Shown here piece by piece: positions 52,063-61,514 of a stretch of 64,000 bases of DNA. The number at the start of each line of letters is the position of its first letter. The stretch's first letter is position 1. The notes below the pieces were generated by a model. That model ran no database searches and was not told the origin of the DNA. It saw only the letters and a program-made list of their open reading frames with translations. A program made the position numbers and the translations under genes. Origin of the DNA: Burkholderia sp. Ax-1719 (GTDB lineage Bacteria > Pseudomonadota > Gammaproteobacteria > Burkholderiales > Burkholderiaceae); the NCBI RefSeq assembly GCF_011753055.1, contig NZ_VWWJ01000020.1, positions 92,063 through 156,062 on the forward strand, in the 5' to 3' direction.

Positions 52063-52733
52063 GCTGGGTCGCCTCCGTCGTCCCCGCTGCGGCTTTGCGC
52101 GGATTTCGCCTTGCGCGCGGCGCCCGATTTGCTACGCGCGTGATTGCCGCTATGGGCATTGGCAGGCGCGTCGAGCGTGGCGTCCGCGTGCGTCAGGCTG
52201 TCGTGCGCTTGCGCGGCCTGCTTGCGCCGCCGCGTCGCGGCGAGGCGCTCGTCGATCAGCGCGTCCGACGGCTCGCCCGCCAGGCGGCGTTTCAGATAGT
52301 CGAGGTCGTGCGCGAGTTCGGCGCGCACGGTCTGCGCCTCCTTGAGTTCGCGGCGCACATCCGTGATGCGAGCGTCGAGCGTGCCGATCTGCTGTTCGAG
52401 CGCGTCGGCGATCTGCTGCAGCGATTCCTGCGAGTAGCGGCGACGCCCTTCGCCCACGGTTTCCAGTGGCCTTTTGAGCATTTCGGTAATGCCGTGCAGC
52501 GAAAAGCCGAGCGCGCGCAGCCGCAAAATGCGGCCGAACTGTTCGAGATCCTGTTCGTCATAAAGACGGTATCGACCCTCGCTACGCGTGGGCGTGACGA
52601 GGCCGCGTTCCTCGTAATATTTGAGCGTGCGGGGCGTGACGCCAAGCCGTTCGGCGGCGTCGCGCACCGTCAGCAGCGCGGGGGAGTGGCTGGGCATCGA
52701 CGGTTGGCCGCTTTCTGGCGGCAGCAGGGACAT
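52059..52733 (-). CDS. MerR-family regulator of the MFS gene
   Basis: The 224-residue protein has a MerR DNA-binding domain (LLTVRDAAERLGVTPRTLKYYEERGLVTPTRS...YRLYDEQDLEQFGRILRLRALGFSLHGI), a dimerisation coiled coil (about 100-155), and an Ala/Ser/Lys-rich tail. No metal-binding cysteines are present, so it probably senses an organic ligand. A 24-bp palindrome is directly upstream. It forms an operon with the MFS gene, with a 4-base overlap. Confidence 0.9.
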   Translation of the reverse strand: MSLLPPESGQPSMPSHSPALLTVRDAAERLGVTPRTLKYYEERGLVTPTRSEGRYRLYDEQDLEQFGRILRLRALGFSLHGITEMLKRPLETVGEGRRRYSQESLQQIADALEQQIGTLDARITDVRRELKEAQTVRAELAHDLDYLKRRLAGEPSDALIDERLAATRRRKQAAQAHDSLTHADATLDAPANAHSGNHARSKSGAARKAKSAQSRSGDDGGDPA

Positions 52734-52750
52734 CGACCCGATTATAGATC

Positions 52751-52774
52751 AACGTGAACGTGCACGTTCATGTT
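52751..52774. promoter_or_regulatory. MerR-type operator palindrome
   Basis: AACGTGAACGTG (52751-52762) faces CACGTTCATGTT (52763-52774), a 24-bp dyad with one mismatch, located 17 bp upstream of the merR ATG. MerR proteins bind such dyads in long-spacer promoters. Confidence 0.65.
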
Positions 52775-52805
52775 GGGGTACGCCATAACGCGTTGCCAGA
52801 AATGA

Positions 52806-52832
52806 AAAACGCCCGCATATAGCGGGCGTTTT
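52806..52832 (-). terminator. Rho-independent terminator of rho
   Basis: On the minus strand AAAACGCCCGC, loop TATAT, GCGGGCGTTTTT forms an 11-bp stem ending in T residues. It lies 23 bases past the rho stop. Confidence 0.9.
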
Positions 52833-52855
52833 GCTTTGCGTCACGCAGGCGAAAA

Positions 52856-54118
52856 TTAGCCGCCGCGGCGCATCATGTCGAAGAACTCGGAGTTGTTCTT
52901 CGTCTGGCGAATCTTGTCGAGCAGGAATTCCATCGCTTCGACTTCGTCCATGTCGTGGATGAACTTGCGCAGCACCCAGATCTTCTGGAGGATGTCCGGC
53001 TTGATCAGCAGTTCTTCGCGACGCGTGCCCGACTTGTTCAGGTTGATCGACGGGTAGACGCGCTTTTCCGCGAGACGACGTTCCAGGTGCACTTCCATGT
53101 TGCCGGTGCCCTTGAACTCTTCGTAGATCACGTCGTCCATGCGGCTGCCGGTTTCGATCAGCGCCGTACCGATGATGGTGAGCGAGCCGCCTTCTTCGAT
53201 GTTACGTGCCGCGCCGAAGAAACGCTTCGGACGTTGCAGCGCGTTGGCGTCCACACCACCCGTGAGCACCTTGCCCGAGGCCGGCACTACCGTGTTGTAG
53301 GCGCGTGCCAGACGCGTGATGGAGTCGAGCAGAATCACGACGTCGTGCTTCATTTCAACCAGGCGCTTGGCCTTTTCGATCACCATTTCGGCGACCTGGA
53401 CGTGACGCGCAGCCGGTTCGTCGAACGTGGAGGCAATCACTTCGCCCGCCACCGAACGCTGCATTTCGGTCACTTCTTCAGGACGCTCGTCGATCAGCAG
53501 CACGAATAGCACCACATCAGGGTGGTTCTGCTTGATGGCGTGCGCGATGTGCTGAAGCATCACGGTCTTGCCCGACTTGGGCGACGCGACCAGCAGGCCG
53601 CGCTGGCCCTTGCCGATAGGCGCGATCATGTCGATGATGCGGCCCGTGACGTTTTCTTCGCCGCGCATCTCACGCTCAAGCAGCAGCACCTTGTTCGGGT
53701 GCAGCGGCGTGAGATTCTCGAACATGATCTTGTGCTTCGAGGCTTCCGGCGGCTGGCCGTTGACCTTGTCCACCTTCACGAGCGCGAAATAGCGTTCGCC
53801 GTCCTTCGGCGTGCGCACTTCACCTTCGATCGTGTCGCCGGTGTGCAGATTGAAGCGGCGGATCTGCGACGGGCTGATGTAAATATCGTCCGTGCTGGCG
53901 AGATACGAGGTTTCCGGCGAGCGCAGGAAGCCGAAGCCGTCCGGGAGCACTTCGAGCGTGCCGTCACCGAAGATCGTTTCGCCCGTCTTGGCGCGCTTTT
54001 TGAGAATCGCGAACATGAGTTCCTGCTTGCGCAGGCGGTTCGCATTTTCGATCTCGAGGCCATTGGCCATCTCGATCAATTCGGACACGTGCAGAGACTT
54101 GAGCTCGGAAAGATGCAT
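52856..54118 (-). CDS. rho: Transcription termination factor Rho
   Basis: The 420-residue protein has an N-terminal Rho helix domain (MHLSELKSLHVSELIEMANG), a cold-shock-like RNA-binding domain (about 48-125), and the RecA-type ATPase with GLLVASPKSGKTVMLQ (Walker A), LLIDERPEEVTEM and VVILLDSITRLARAYN (Walker B). It terminates untranslated transcripts. Its length matches the enzyme without an inserted domain. It lies downstream of trxA with a 339-bp leader. Confidence 0.98.
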   Translation of the reverse strand: MHLSELKSLHVSELIEMANGLEIENANRLRKQELMFAILKKRAKTGETIFGDGTLEVLPDGFGFLRSPETSYLASTDDIYISPSQIRRFNLHTGDTIEGEVRTPKDGERYFALVKVDKVNGQPPEASKHKIMFENLTPLHPNKVLLLEREMRGEENVTGRIIDMIAPIGKGQRGLLVASPKSGKTVMLQHIAHAIKQNHPDVVLFVLLIDERPEEVTEMQRSVAGEVIASTFDEPAARHVQVAEMVIEKAKRLVEMKHDVVILLDSITRLARAYNTVVPASGKVLTGGVDANALQRPKRFFGAARNIEEGGSLTIIGTALIETGSRMDDVIYEEFKGTGNMEVHLERRLAEKRVYPSINLNKSGTRREELLIKPDILQKIWVLRKFIHDMDEVEAMEFLLDKIRQTKNNSEFFDMMRRGG

Positions 54119-54457
54119 ACGGAGAACCCGTCGGGAAGGGAGCGACGAAAAGAAGTCAGGGGGAAAAGAAGCGAGCGGAACCGCTCAAGGACTTATATAA
54201 GGGCGCCGGGTAGACGCTTTATGAATTCTAGCATAGCACACGCCAAAAACCGTCAGGGAAGGCCAACGGCATGTTTCGGCATGTTTTTCAGGCGCGTGTT
54301 GTCGTTGGACAACATGCGCGCCCGCGCATTCTTGCGAGTGCGCCGCTTGCTCGTGATTCCGCTCCATGCATCCAGTATTCGTTATTTGAATCGGACAGGC
54401 CGGGGAGGGTGCTCGCCCGGCCGGGCATGGAGAGCGTGCTTGCGGCGCGGCGCCTTT
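54119..54457 (-). other. Long leader region between trxA and rho
   Basis: The 339 bases before rho contain no gene I can support. In E. coli rho is autoregulated by attenuation within a long leader, so this stretch may serve the same purpose. A GC-rich self-complementary tract occurs near 54435-54452, but no clear attenuator stem with T tract is visible. Confidence 0.4.
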
Positions 54458-54784
54458 TTACAGGTGGCTGTCCAGGAACGCGGTCAGCTGCGACTTCGAG
54501 AGTGCGCCAACCTTTTGCGCCGCGACGGCGCCGTTCTTGAAGAGGATCAGCGTCGGGATGCCGCGCACGCCGAACTTGACCGGCGTCGATTGATGCTCGT
54601 CGACGTTGATCTTTGCGACTTGCAGGCGATCGCCGTAGTCCTTCGCGACTTCGTCGAGAATCGGCGCGATCATTTTGCAGGGGCCGCACCATTCGGCCCA
54701 GAAGTCCAGAAGCACGGGCTTATCGGATTTCACGACGTCCTGTTCGAACGATGCGTCGCTGATGTGCTTGATTTGTTCGCTCAT
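54458..54784 (-). CDS. trxA: Thioredoxin 1
   Basis: The 108-residue protein has the active site FWAEWCGPCKMIAP and cis-Pro segment GIPTLILF. It is the general cytoplasmic disulfide reductase and could supply electrons for Bcp at 14679. It is followed by rho in the same direction, an arrangement that is common in proteobacteria. Confidence 0.97.
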   Translation of the reverse strand: MSEQIKHISDASFEQDVVKSDKPVLLDFWAEWCGPCKMIAPILDEVAKDYGDRLQVAKINVDEHQSTPVKFGVRGIPTLILFKNGAVAAQKVGALSKSQLTAFLDSHL

Positions 54785-55244
54785 TGTCTAAATACCTCTT
54801 TCGGATCGAGGCTGATTGAATTGCTCGCCACGATACACCAAAACTCAAAATAGTTCCGGGGATGCCCAGCCATGCCGGGCGGCTCCGGATCCACTCGCCA
54901 GGGCTTTCCTGACGAAGGTCGCCGCCAGTTTAGCCTAAATCCCTATGCGTTGCCGACGGTGATAGTACGCATACCGCCAGCAGGGTTTCCCGCTTTTTAT
55001 GCGCTGTATTCGTGCTTCTCTGTGATACCGATCGTGCGCGAATTTCGTGCCGCAAGGGTGGAAGACTCATACTGGCTTCACGTAAGTACGTGCGCCCGCA
55101 TGCATTTCACAATTTCGATATGGTGCTGACGGCAGGGTTTGCAAGGGCTTGCTGCGCTGTGCCGCGCGCTGCGCGAGCAAGGCGATTTTTTGCGGATTCG
55201 AAGAGTTTTGCAGTGCGGCATTCTCAAGACTGGGTATCCAGTGT
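54785..55244. other. Intergenic region between trxA and ffs
   Basis: This is a 460-bp divergent region with the trxA promoter on one side and the ffs promoter on the other (TAGAAT -10 at 55245-55250). No gene or repeated element is recognisable in it. Confidence 0.5.
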
Positions 55245-55256
55245 TAGAATGCGACG

Positions 55257-55356
55257 TGACGGGCCTCCTCGCATGGTGGGGCGGTCAACCTGGTCAGGTC
55301 GGGAACGAAGCAGCCACAGCCGTTTTCCGCCAGTGCCGAGGGTCGGGCTCGTCACC
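55257..55356 (+). ncRNA. ffs: 4.5S RNA of the signal recognition particle
   Basis: The conserved core reads GGTCAGGTCGGGAACGAAGC followed by AGCC, the SRP domain IV internal loop and GGAA tetraloop that bind Ffh M domain. TGACGGGCC at the 5' end pairs with GGGCTCGTCA at the 3' end, closing a rod of about 100 bases. The tetraloop-closing pair is G-C rather than the C-G of E. coli, a compensated change. TAGAAT at 55245-55250 sets the start near 55257; a small hairpin (TCAACT/AGTTGA) then a pyrimidine-rich stretch at 55358-55386 may end it. Confidence 0.92.
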
Positions 55357-55608
55357 TTCAACTTTCTCAGTTGATCTCTTCTGCTTTTCTCTGCTGTTCC
55401 TCTCTGATTTTTTCCGCAGTATCCCCAAAGTCAAACGTCGTACGTGCGCCGTGATGTCGCGTTCAGCACCTGTGCGTGCATGTGCATTCGCGCTTTGCGT
55501 CATGCCTGCCGCCCGACGTCGCGCACATGCCCGTCACGCCCCGTGCGCAAGGCGCTGCCCGCCTTGCGATTCATCTAGACGCGCGGGCGTTGCTGATACA
55601 ATTTCCAG

Positions 55609-57993
55609 ATGACCTATCAAGTTCTCGCACGCAAGTGGCGACCGAAGGATTTCGCTTCGCTCGTCGGACAGGAGCACGTGGTGCGCGCGCTCACGCACGC
55701 GCTCGACGGCGGCCGTCTCCATCACGCGTATCTCTTCACGGGCACGCGTGGCGTGGGCAAGACGACGCTCTCGCGGATCTTCGCCAAGGCGCTCAATTGC
55801 GAGACGGGCGTGACCTCGAAGCCGTGCGGCGTGTGTCGCGCTTGCCGGGAAATCGACGAGGGCCGTTTCGTCGATTATGTCGAGATGGACGCGGCGAGTA
55901 ATCGCGGCGTGGATGAAATGGCCGCGCTGCTTGAGCGCGCCGTCTACGCGCCAGTGGATGCGCGCTTCAAGGTCTACATGATCGACGAAGTGCACATGCT
56001 CACGAACCACGCCTTCAACGCGATGCTGAAGACGCTGGAAGAGCCGCCGCCGCACGTCAAGTTCATCCTCGCGACCACCGATCCGCAGAAGATTCCGGTC
56101 ACGGTTCTGTCGCGCTGCCTGCAGTTCAATCTGAAGCAGATGCCCGCGGGCAATATCGTCGAGCATCTCACGCACATCCTGGGCGAAGAAAAGGTCGAGT
56201 TCGAATCGCAGGCGCTGCGTCTGCTCGCGCGCGCCGCCGACGGCTCGATGCGCGACGCGCTTTCGCTGACCGACCAGGCGATCGCCTATTCGGCCAATCA
56301 GGTCACGGAAGAGGCTGTGCGCGGCATGCTCGGCGCGCTCGACCAGAGCTATCTGATCCGCCTGATCGATGCGCTGGTGGCGGGTGACGGCGCGCAGGTG
56401 CTGGCCATCGCCGACGAAATGGCGCTGCGCAGCCTGTCGTTCTCCACGGCGCTGCAGGACCTTGCGAGCCTGTTCCATCGCATCGCGTGGGCGCAGTTCG
56501 CGCCGGCATCGGTGCTCGACGAATGGCCGGAAGCCGACGATCTGCGCCGTTTCGCGGATGCGTTGAGCCCCGAACAGGTCCAGCTTTTCTATCAGATCGC
56601 CACGCTCGGTCGCAGCGAACTGGGTCTCGCGCCCGATGAGTACGCCGGTTTCACGATGACGCTGCTGCGTATGCTGGCGTTCGAACCGTCGGCTAGCGCG
56701 GGCAACGTGGGCAGTGCGCCGGCGTCGAAGCCGGCTGCGGCGGGTGTTGCTCGCCCTGCATCGGCTGCGGCTGCCGCGGCGACGTCGGCTGCGAATGCTG
56801 CGCCGGTTGAGCGTGTGGTCGCGCCGAAGCCGGTTGCGCCAGTCGTTGCGCCGCGGCGCGTTGAAAAGCCGGTCGCGGCGCCCGCAGAAGCGCCTTTACA
56901 CGCTCAAGCGCCGCAGGCCGAAACCGAACAGCCCGTCGCGGCGCAATCGATGAGCGCGCCGCAAGCGCGCATCGTGCCGCCGTGGGAAGACGAAGCCGCG
57001 CCTGAAGCGAACGTAGCCAAGGTCGAAGAGCCTGCGCCAGTGCCTGTCGCGGCCGCACCGGCTCCGGTTGCAGACCCCGAGGCGACGCCCGCACCCGCAC
57101 CCGTGCAAGTCGCCGAAGAACCCGTAGCGCCCGCATCGCGCGCTGCCGGCGGCGCAAGCGCGGCGCTCGACGTGCTGCGCAACAAGGGCCTGCGTATTTC
57201 GCCGGAACGCGGCGCACGCGCTGCAACTGCCGCGCCTGCCACGCCCGCTGCGCAAAAAGCCGCGCCGCGCATGGAAGTGAAGGTGCCCACGCCCGATCCC
57301 GCACGCCGCGCCGCCGCCGCGCAGGAAGCGCAGGCGCGCCAGCCCGCCCGTCAGGCGAGCGCCTCGCAGGACGCTTCGGGCGCGCCGCCGTGGGACGATA
57401 TTCCGCCGGACGATTACGTGCCGCTCGGCGCCGACGATGCGTATTTCTCGTCGCCCGATGACGGTTTCTCGTCGTCGTTCGAAAGCGAACCTCGCGCGCC
57501 GCGCGCGGCTGCGCCTGTCGCATCGTCGGCGGCCGTGGTCGATGTGAGCAAGCTGCCGCCGGGCATTGCGCTCGACGCCATCGGTTTCACGGGCGACTGG
57601 CCCGCGCTGGCTGCGACGCTGCCGCTCAAGGGCATCTCGTATCAGCTCGCCTTCAACAGCGAACTCACCGCGCTCGATAACGGCGTGCTGAAGCTGAGCG
57701 TGCCGGTGCCGCAGTACGCGGAAGCCTCGCAGGTCGCGAAGCTCAAGTCGGCGCTCGCCGAAAGCCTTGGCAAGACAGTCGAACTCGATGTGACGGTGGG
57801 TCCGGCGCGTCGTACGGCCGCCGCGCTCGACGCCGCCATGCGCGCGGAGCGCCAGCGCGACGCCGAACGCGACATCGGCGCCGATCCGTTCGTGCAGCAA
57901 CTGATTCGCGACTTCGGCGCGAGCATCGTGCCCGGTTCGATCCGGCCGATCGTGCCCGAAGCCGCGCAGGGCGGCAGTCAAGCCGCCCATTGA
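55609..57993 (+). CDS. dnaX: DNA polymerase III subunits gamma and tau
   Basis: The 794-residue protein starts MTYQVLARKWRPKDFASLVGQEHVVRAL. The clamp-loader ATPase has FTGTRGVGKTTLSRIFAKAL (Walker A), the zinc-module cysteines (CETGVTSKPCGVCRAC) and VYMIDEVHMLTNHAFNAMLKTLEEPP. After about residue 365 comes a long Ala/Pro-rich linker, then the C-terminal tau region (from about 640) that contacts the polymerase and helicase. It is followed by ybaB and recR, a conserved order. Confidence 0.96.
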   Translation: MTYQVLARKWRPKDFASLVGQEHVVRALTHALDGGRLHHAYLFTGTRGVGKTTLSRIFAKALNCETGVTSKPCGVCRACREIDEGRFVDYVEMDAASNRGVDEMAALLERAVYAPVDARFKVYMIDEVHMLTNHAFNAMLKTLEEPPPHVKFILATTDPQKIPVTVLSRCLQFNLKQMPAGNIVEHLTHILGEEKVEFESQALRLLARAADGSMRDALSLTDQAIAYSANQVTEEAVRGMLGALDQSYLIRLIDALVAGDGAQVLAIADEMALRSLSFSTALQDLASLFHRIAWAQFAPASVLDEWPEADDLRRFADALSPEQVQLFYQIATLGRSELGLAPDEYAGFTMTLLRMLAFEPSASAGNVGSAPASKPAAAGVARPASAAAAAATSAANAAPVERVVAPKPVAPVVAPRRVEKPVAAPAEAPLHAQAPQAETEQPVAAQSMSAPQARIVPPWEDEAAPEANVAKVEEPAPVPVAAAPAPVADPEATPAPAPVQVAEEPVAPASRAAGGASAALDVLRNKGLRISPERGARAATAAPATPAAQKAAPRMEVKVPTPDPARRAAAAQEAQARQPARQASASQDASGAPPWDDIPPDDYVPLGADDAYFSSPDDGFSSSFESEPRAPRAAAPVASSAAVVDVSKLPPGIALDAIGFTGDWPALAATLPLKGISYQLAFNSELTALDNGVLKLSVPVPQYAEASQVAKLKSALAESLGKTVELDVTVGPARRTAAALDAAMRAERQRDAERDIGADPFVQQLIRDFGASIVPGSIRPIVPEAAQGGSQAAH

Positions 57994-58069
57994 ATTGCGC
58001 CGCGCGGCGCTCACGCACCGCGCGCGCGAGTGACACACTGAATCACCATGATCCAGAAGGAGCAATGAA

Positions 58070-58396
58070 ATGTTGAAAGGCCAACTCGCCGGGCTGATGA
58101 AGCAAGCCCAGCAGATGCAGGAAAACATGAAGAAGGCGCAGGAGCAGCTCGCCCAGATCGAAGTCGAAGGTCAGGCTGGCGCCGGTCTCGTCAAGGTCAC
58201 GATGACCTGCCGTAACGACGTGCGCCGCGTGTCGATCGACCCGAGCCTGCTCGCCGACGACAAGGACATGCTCGAAGACCTCGTCGCCGCTGCGTTCAAC
58301 GACGCCGTGCGCAAGGCGGAAGCCACGTCGCAGGAAAAGATGAGCGGCATGACCGCCGGCCTGCCGATTCCGCCGGGCTTCAAGATGCCGTTCTAA
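58070..58396 (+). CDS. ybaB: YbaB/EbfC nucleoid-associated protein
   Basis: The 108-residue protein (MLKGQLAGLMKQAQQMQENMKKAQEQLAQIEVEG) has the N-terminal helix and C-terminal tweezer shape of EbfC, which binds DNA as a dimer. AAGGAG lies 7 bases before the ATG. It sits between dnaX and recR, as in most bacteria. Confidence 0.95.
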   Translation: MLKGQLAGLMKQAQQMQENMKKAQEQLAQIEVEGQAGAGLVKVTMTCRNDVRRVSIDPSLLADDKDMLEDLVAAAFNDAVRKAEATSQEKMSGMTAGLPIPPGFKMPF

Positions 58397-58544
58397 GGCA
58401 CGCGCGCCGCGCGGCCCGAAGTACAGCCAGGCTATGCGGCGCCACGCGCGCGACGGTTCGAAGGACCGCCGCGCGCCTTGTCTTTTGCATCGCTTTTGCA
58501 GGTCCGTTGCGTCCGTTTTTTTGGTTTCACCACGCTGAATCCGC

Positions 58545-59141
58545 ATGAAACAACCTTCCGCCCTGGCGGCGCTTGTCGAGGCGCTGCGCGTACTGCCCGG
58601 CGTCGGGCCGAAGTCGGCGCAGCGCATGGCCTATCACCTGATGCAGCACGATCGCGAAGGCGCCGAAAAGCTCGGCCAGGCGCTGCTGTTCGCGACCGAT
58701 CACCTGAAGCATTGCGAGAAGTGCAACACCTTCACCGAAGCTCAGGTCTGCGAAACATGTCTCGATGGAGAGCGCGATCCCACGCTGCTGTGTGTCGTCG
58801 AGACCCCCGCCGACCAGATCATGCTCGAACAGACCATGACCTGGCGCGGCCTGTATTTCGTGCTGATGGGGCATCTGAGCCCGCTCGACGGCATCGGCCC
58901 CAAAGAGATTCATTTCGACCGCCTGGTAAAGCGGGCTTCGGACGGCGTCGTCAAGGAAGTCGTGCTCGCGACCAACTTCACGAACGAGGGCGAGGCCACC
59001 GCGCATTATCTCGGCCAGGCGCTCAAGGCGCGCGGTCTGGCCGTCACGCGTCTGGCGCGCGGCGTGCCCGTGGGCGGCGAGCTCGAATATGTCGATGCGG
59101 GCACCATCGCTCGCGCGATGCTCGACCGGCGTTCGATGTAA
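58545..59141 (+). CDS. recR: Recombination mediator RecR
   Basis: The 198-residue protein has the HhH (LRVLPGVGPKSAQRMAYHL), the four-cysteine zinc finger (CEKCNTFTEAQVCETC) and the Toprim domain (CVVETPADQIMLEQTMTWRGLYFVLMGHLSPLDGIGP). With RecO it loads RecA at gaps. It ends about 35 bases before a CoA-transferase gene. Confidence 0.97.
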   Translation: MKQPSALAALVEALRVLPGVGPKSAQRMAYHLMQHDREGAEKLGQALLFATDHLKHCEKCNTFTEAQVCETCLDGERDPTLLCVVETPADQIMLEQTMTWRGLYFVLMGHLSPLDGIGPKEIHFDRLVKRASDGVVKEVVLATNFTNEGEATAHYLGQALKARGLAVTRLARGVPVGGELEYVDAGTIARAMLDRRSM

Positions 59142-59175
59142 CGCACCCAGAACAAAGAGAGCTACCAGGAGACCC

Positions 59176-60450
59176 ATGAGCGCAGACCGATCCCACGAAT
59201 CCGCCGCTGGAAGTGCAAGCGCATCCCCATCGGCAACCGGTCCGCTCGCGGGCGTGAAAGTGCTCGAACTCGGCACGCTGATCGCGGGCCCGTTCGCGGC
59301 GCGTTTTCTCGGCGAGTTCGGCGCGGACGTCATCAAGATCGAAGATCCGAAGGGCGGCGATCCGCTGCGCAAATGGCGCAAGCTCTGGCCGGAAGCCGGC
59401 GGCACCTCGCTCTGGTGGGCCGTGCAGGCGCGCAACAAGAAGTCGGTGACGGTCAATCTCAAGGCCGAAGAGGGCAAGGAAATCGTGCGGCGTCTGGCGA
59501 AGGAAGCCGACATCGTCATCGAAAACTTCCGGCCTGGCCTGCTGGAAAAACTCGGTCTGGGCTACGACGTTTTGTCGAAGGAGAATCCCGGCCTCGTGAT
59601 GGTGCGACTTTCCGGCTACGGCCAGAGCGGGCCGTATCGCGACCGGCCGGGCTTCGGCGCGATTGCCGAATCGATGGGCGGACTGCGCCATATCACCGGT
59701 TATCCGGAGCTGCCGCCGCCGCGCATCGGCATTTCGATCGGCGATTCGATTGCGGCGCTGCATGGCGTGATCGGCGCAATGATGGCGCTGCATCATCGCA
59801 ACATGAACGGCGGCAGTGGCCAGATCGTCGACGTGGCGCTCTATGAAGCCGTGTTCAACATGATGGAAAGCGTCGTGCCCGAGTACGGCGTCTACGGCAT
59901 GGTGCGCGAGCGCACCGGCGCGTCGCTGCCTGGCATCGTGCCGTCGAACACCTATCCGTGCCGCGACGGCAGCATCGTGATCGGCGGCAATAGCGATCCC
60001 ATCTTCAAGCGCCTGATGACGGCGATCGATCGCGCCGATCTCGCCAGCGATCCGGCGCTCGCGCACAACGACGGGCGCGTGCCGCGCACAGCGGAAATCG
60101 ACGGTGCGATTGCCGCGTGGCTGTCCACGCGCACCATCGACGAAGCGCTGGACGTGCTCAACGCCGCCGACGTGCCCGCCGGGCGCATCTACAGCGTCGC
60201 CGATATGTTCACCGATCCGCAATTCGCCGCGCGCCAGATGATCCAGCAGTTCCGCTGGCAGAAGCCGGGCGAACCGGCTGAAGAAGGTATCGATATCGCA
60301 CTGCCGGGCGTCACGCCCAAGCTTTCGGCGACACCAGGCGACACGCGCTGGCTCGGTCCCGAACTGGGCGAACATACCGACGAAGTCCTGCAGTCGCTGG
60401 GCTATGACGCTGAGCGCATCGCGCAGTTGCGCGCGCAACAGATCGTCTAG
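59176..60450 (+). CDS. Class III (CaiB/BaiF) acyl-CoA transferase
   Basis: The 424-residue protein has the family start LAGVKVLELGTLIAGPFAARFLGEFGADVIKIE and the catalytic Asp in GISIGDSIAALHGVIGAM. ENFRPGLLEKLGLGYDVL and VRLSGYGQSGPYRDRPGF are also typical. It transfers CoA between carboxylic acids via a covalent intermediate; formyl-CoA transferase is the best-known relative, but the substrate here cannot be read. The ATG at 59176 has CAGGAGA upstream. It is followed by a good terminator. Confidence 0.92.
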   Translation: MSADRSHESAAGSASASPSATGPLAGVKVLELGTLIAGPFAARFLGEFGADVIKIEDPKGGDPLRKWRKLWPEAGGTSLWWAVQARNKKSVTVNLKAEEGKEIVRRLAKEADIVIENFRPGLLEKLGLGYDVLSKENPGLVMVRLSGYGQSGPYRDRPGFGAIAESMGGLRHITGYPELPPPRIGISIGDSIAALHGVIGAMMALHHRNMNGGSGQIVDVALYEAVFNMMESVVPEYGVYGMVRERTGASLPGIVPSNTYPCRDGSIVIGGNSDPIFKRLMTAIDRADLASDPALAHNDGRVPRTAEIDGAIAAWLSTRTIDEALDVLNAADVPAGRIYSVADMFTDPQFAARQMIQQFRWQKPGEPAEEGIDIALPGVTPKLSATPGDTRWLGPELGEHTDEVLQSLGYDAERIAQLRAQQIV

Positions 60451-60477
60451 CAAGCGCCGGGCGCAAAGCGGCAAAAC

Positions 60478-60513
60478 AAAAAGGCTCGCACGGGAAACCG
60501 GCGAGCCTTTTTC
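60478..60513 (+). terminator. Rho-independent terminator after the CoA-transferase gene
   Basis: AAAAAGGCTCGC and GCGAGCCTTTTT form a 12-bp stem with an 11-base loop. The inverted repeat can work for the convergent quinone reductase gene too. Confidence 0.88.
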
Positions 60514-60542
60514 ATCAAGCGCGAGTCGTCAAATAAAACGAT

Positions 60543-61514
60543 TCAAGGCTCGATGATGATCTTGCCCGTCACCTTGCGCGAGGCCATATCCTTGAGCGCC
60601 TGCGCCGCATCGGCGAGCTTGTAGCGCTTCGAGACATAAGGCTTGAGCTTGCCTTCGCCGATCCAGCCCACCATCTGCGCGAACGCCGCCGCATTGTTCT
60701 GCGGCTCGCGGCGCGCATAGTCGCCCCAGAACACGCCAACCAGACTCGCCCCCTTGAGCAACGCCAGATTCAGCGGCAACTTGGGGATCTCGCCATTGGC
60801 AAAGCCGACCACCAGATAGCGGCCGCGCCAGCCGATGCTGCGAAACGCCGGTTCCGCGTAAATGCCGCCGACCGGATCGTAGATCACATCGGGGCCTTTG
60901 CCGTCGGTGAGCGTCTTGATGCGCTCGCGCAGATCTTCGGTGCTGTAGTTGATGGTGGCGTCCGCGCCGAAGCGGCGGCACACGTCGAGCTTTTCCTCGC
61001 TCGACGCAGCGGCGATCACGCGCGCGCCCAGCACCTTGCCGATTTCCACCGCCGCCAGACCCACGCCGCCCGCCGCGCCGAGCACGAGCATCGTCTCGCC
61101 GGCCTTGAGTTGCGCGCGATCGATCACGGCGTGATGCGAGGTGCCGTAAGCGAGCGTGAAGGCGGCGGCCGTGGCGAAATCGGCGGCATCGGGCAGCGGC
61201 ACGCACGCCGATGCGTCGGCGATCGCCTGTTCGGCGAAACCGCCGTTGCCCACATAGGCCACGACGCGCGTGCCCGGCGCGAACTTCACGCCTTCGCCCA
61301 CCGCGCGCACGATACCCGCGACTTCCGCGCCTGGCGTGAACGGCAGCGGCGGCTTCATCTGATACTTGTTCTCGATGATGAGGACGTCCGGGAAGTTCAC
61401 GGCAGCCGCCTTCACGTCGATCACGACCTGGCCGGGGCCGGGCACGAGGTCGGGCAGATCTTCGAGCGTGAGCGTGTCGGGCGGGCCAAACTGGTTGCAG
61501 CGGATTGCGCGCAT
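60543..61514 (-). CDS. NADPH:quinone oxidoreductase-like MDR protein
   Basis: The 323-residue zinc-free medium-chain dehydrogenase/reductase begins MRAIRCNQFGPPDTLTLEDLPDLVPGPGQV. NADPH binding is marked by VLGAAGGVGLAAVEIGKVLGARVIAAASSEEK. The domain pattern PLPFTPGAEVAGIVRAVGEGV is usual for quinone reductase/enoyl reductase members. No zinc-ligand cysteines are seen. The exact substrate is unknown. It is divergent from surE. Confidence 0.9.
   Translation of the reverse strand: MRAIRCNQFGPPDTLTLEDLPDLVPGPGQVVIDVKAAAVNFPDVLIIENKYQMKPPLPFTPGAEVAGIVRAVGEGVKFAPGTRVVAYVGNGGFAEQAIADASACVPLPDAADFATAAAFTLAYGTSHHAVIDRAQLKAGETMLVLGAAGGVGLAAVEIGKVLGARVIAAASSEEKLDVCRRFGADATINYSTEDLRERIKTLTDGKGPDVIYDPVGGIYAEPAFRSIGWRGRYLVVGFANGEIPKLPLNLALLKGASLVGVFWGDYARREPQNNAAAFAQMVGWIGEGKLKPYVSKRYKLADAAQALKDMASRKVTGKIIIEP

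Noticed and set aside
57253..57259. CAAAAAG in dnaX as a programmed frameshift site for the gamma subunit
   Set aside because: The codons are CAA AAA GCC, so the run is not in the X-XXY-YYZ register and only five A residues are present. No downstream stem was evident.
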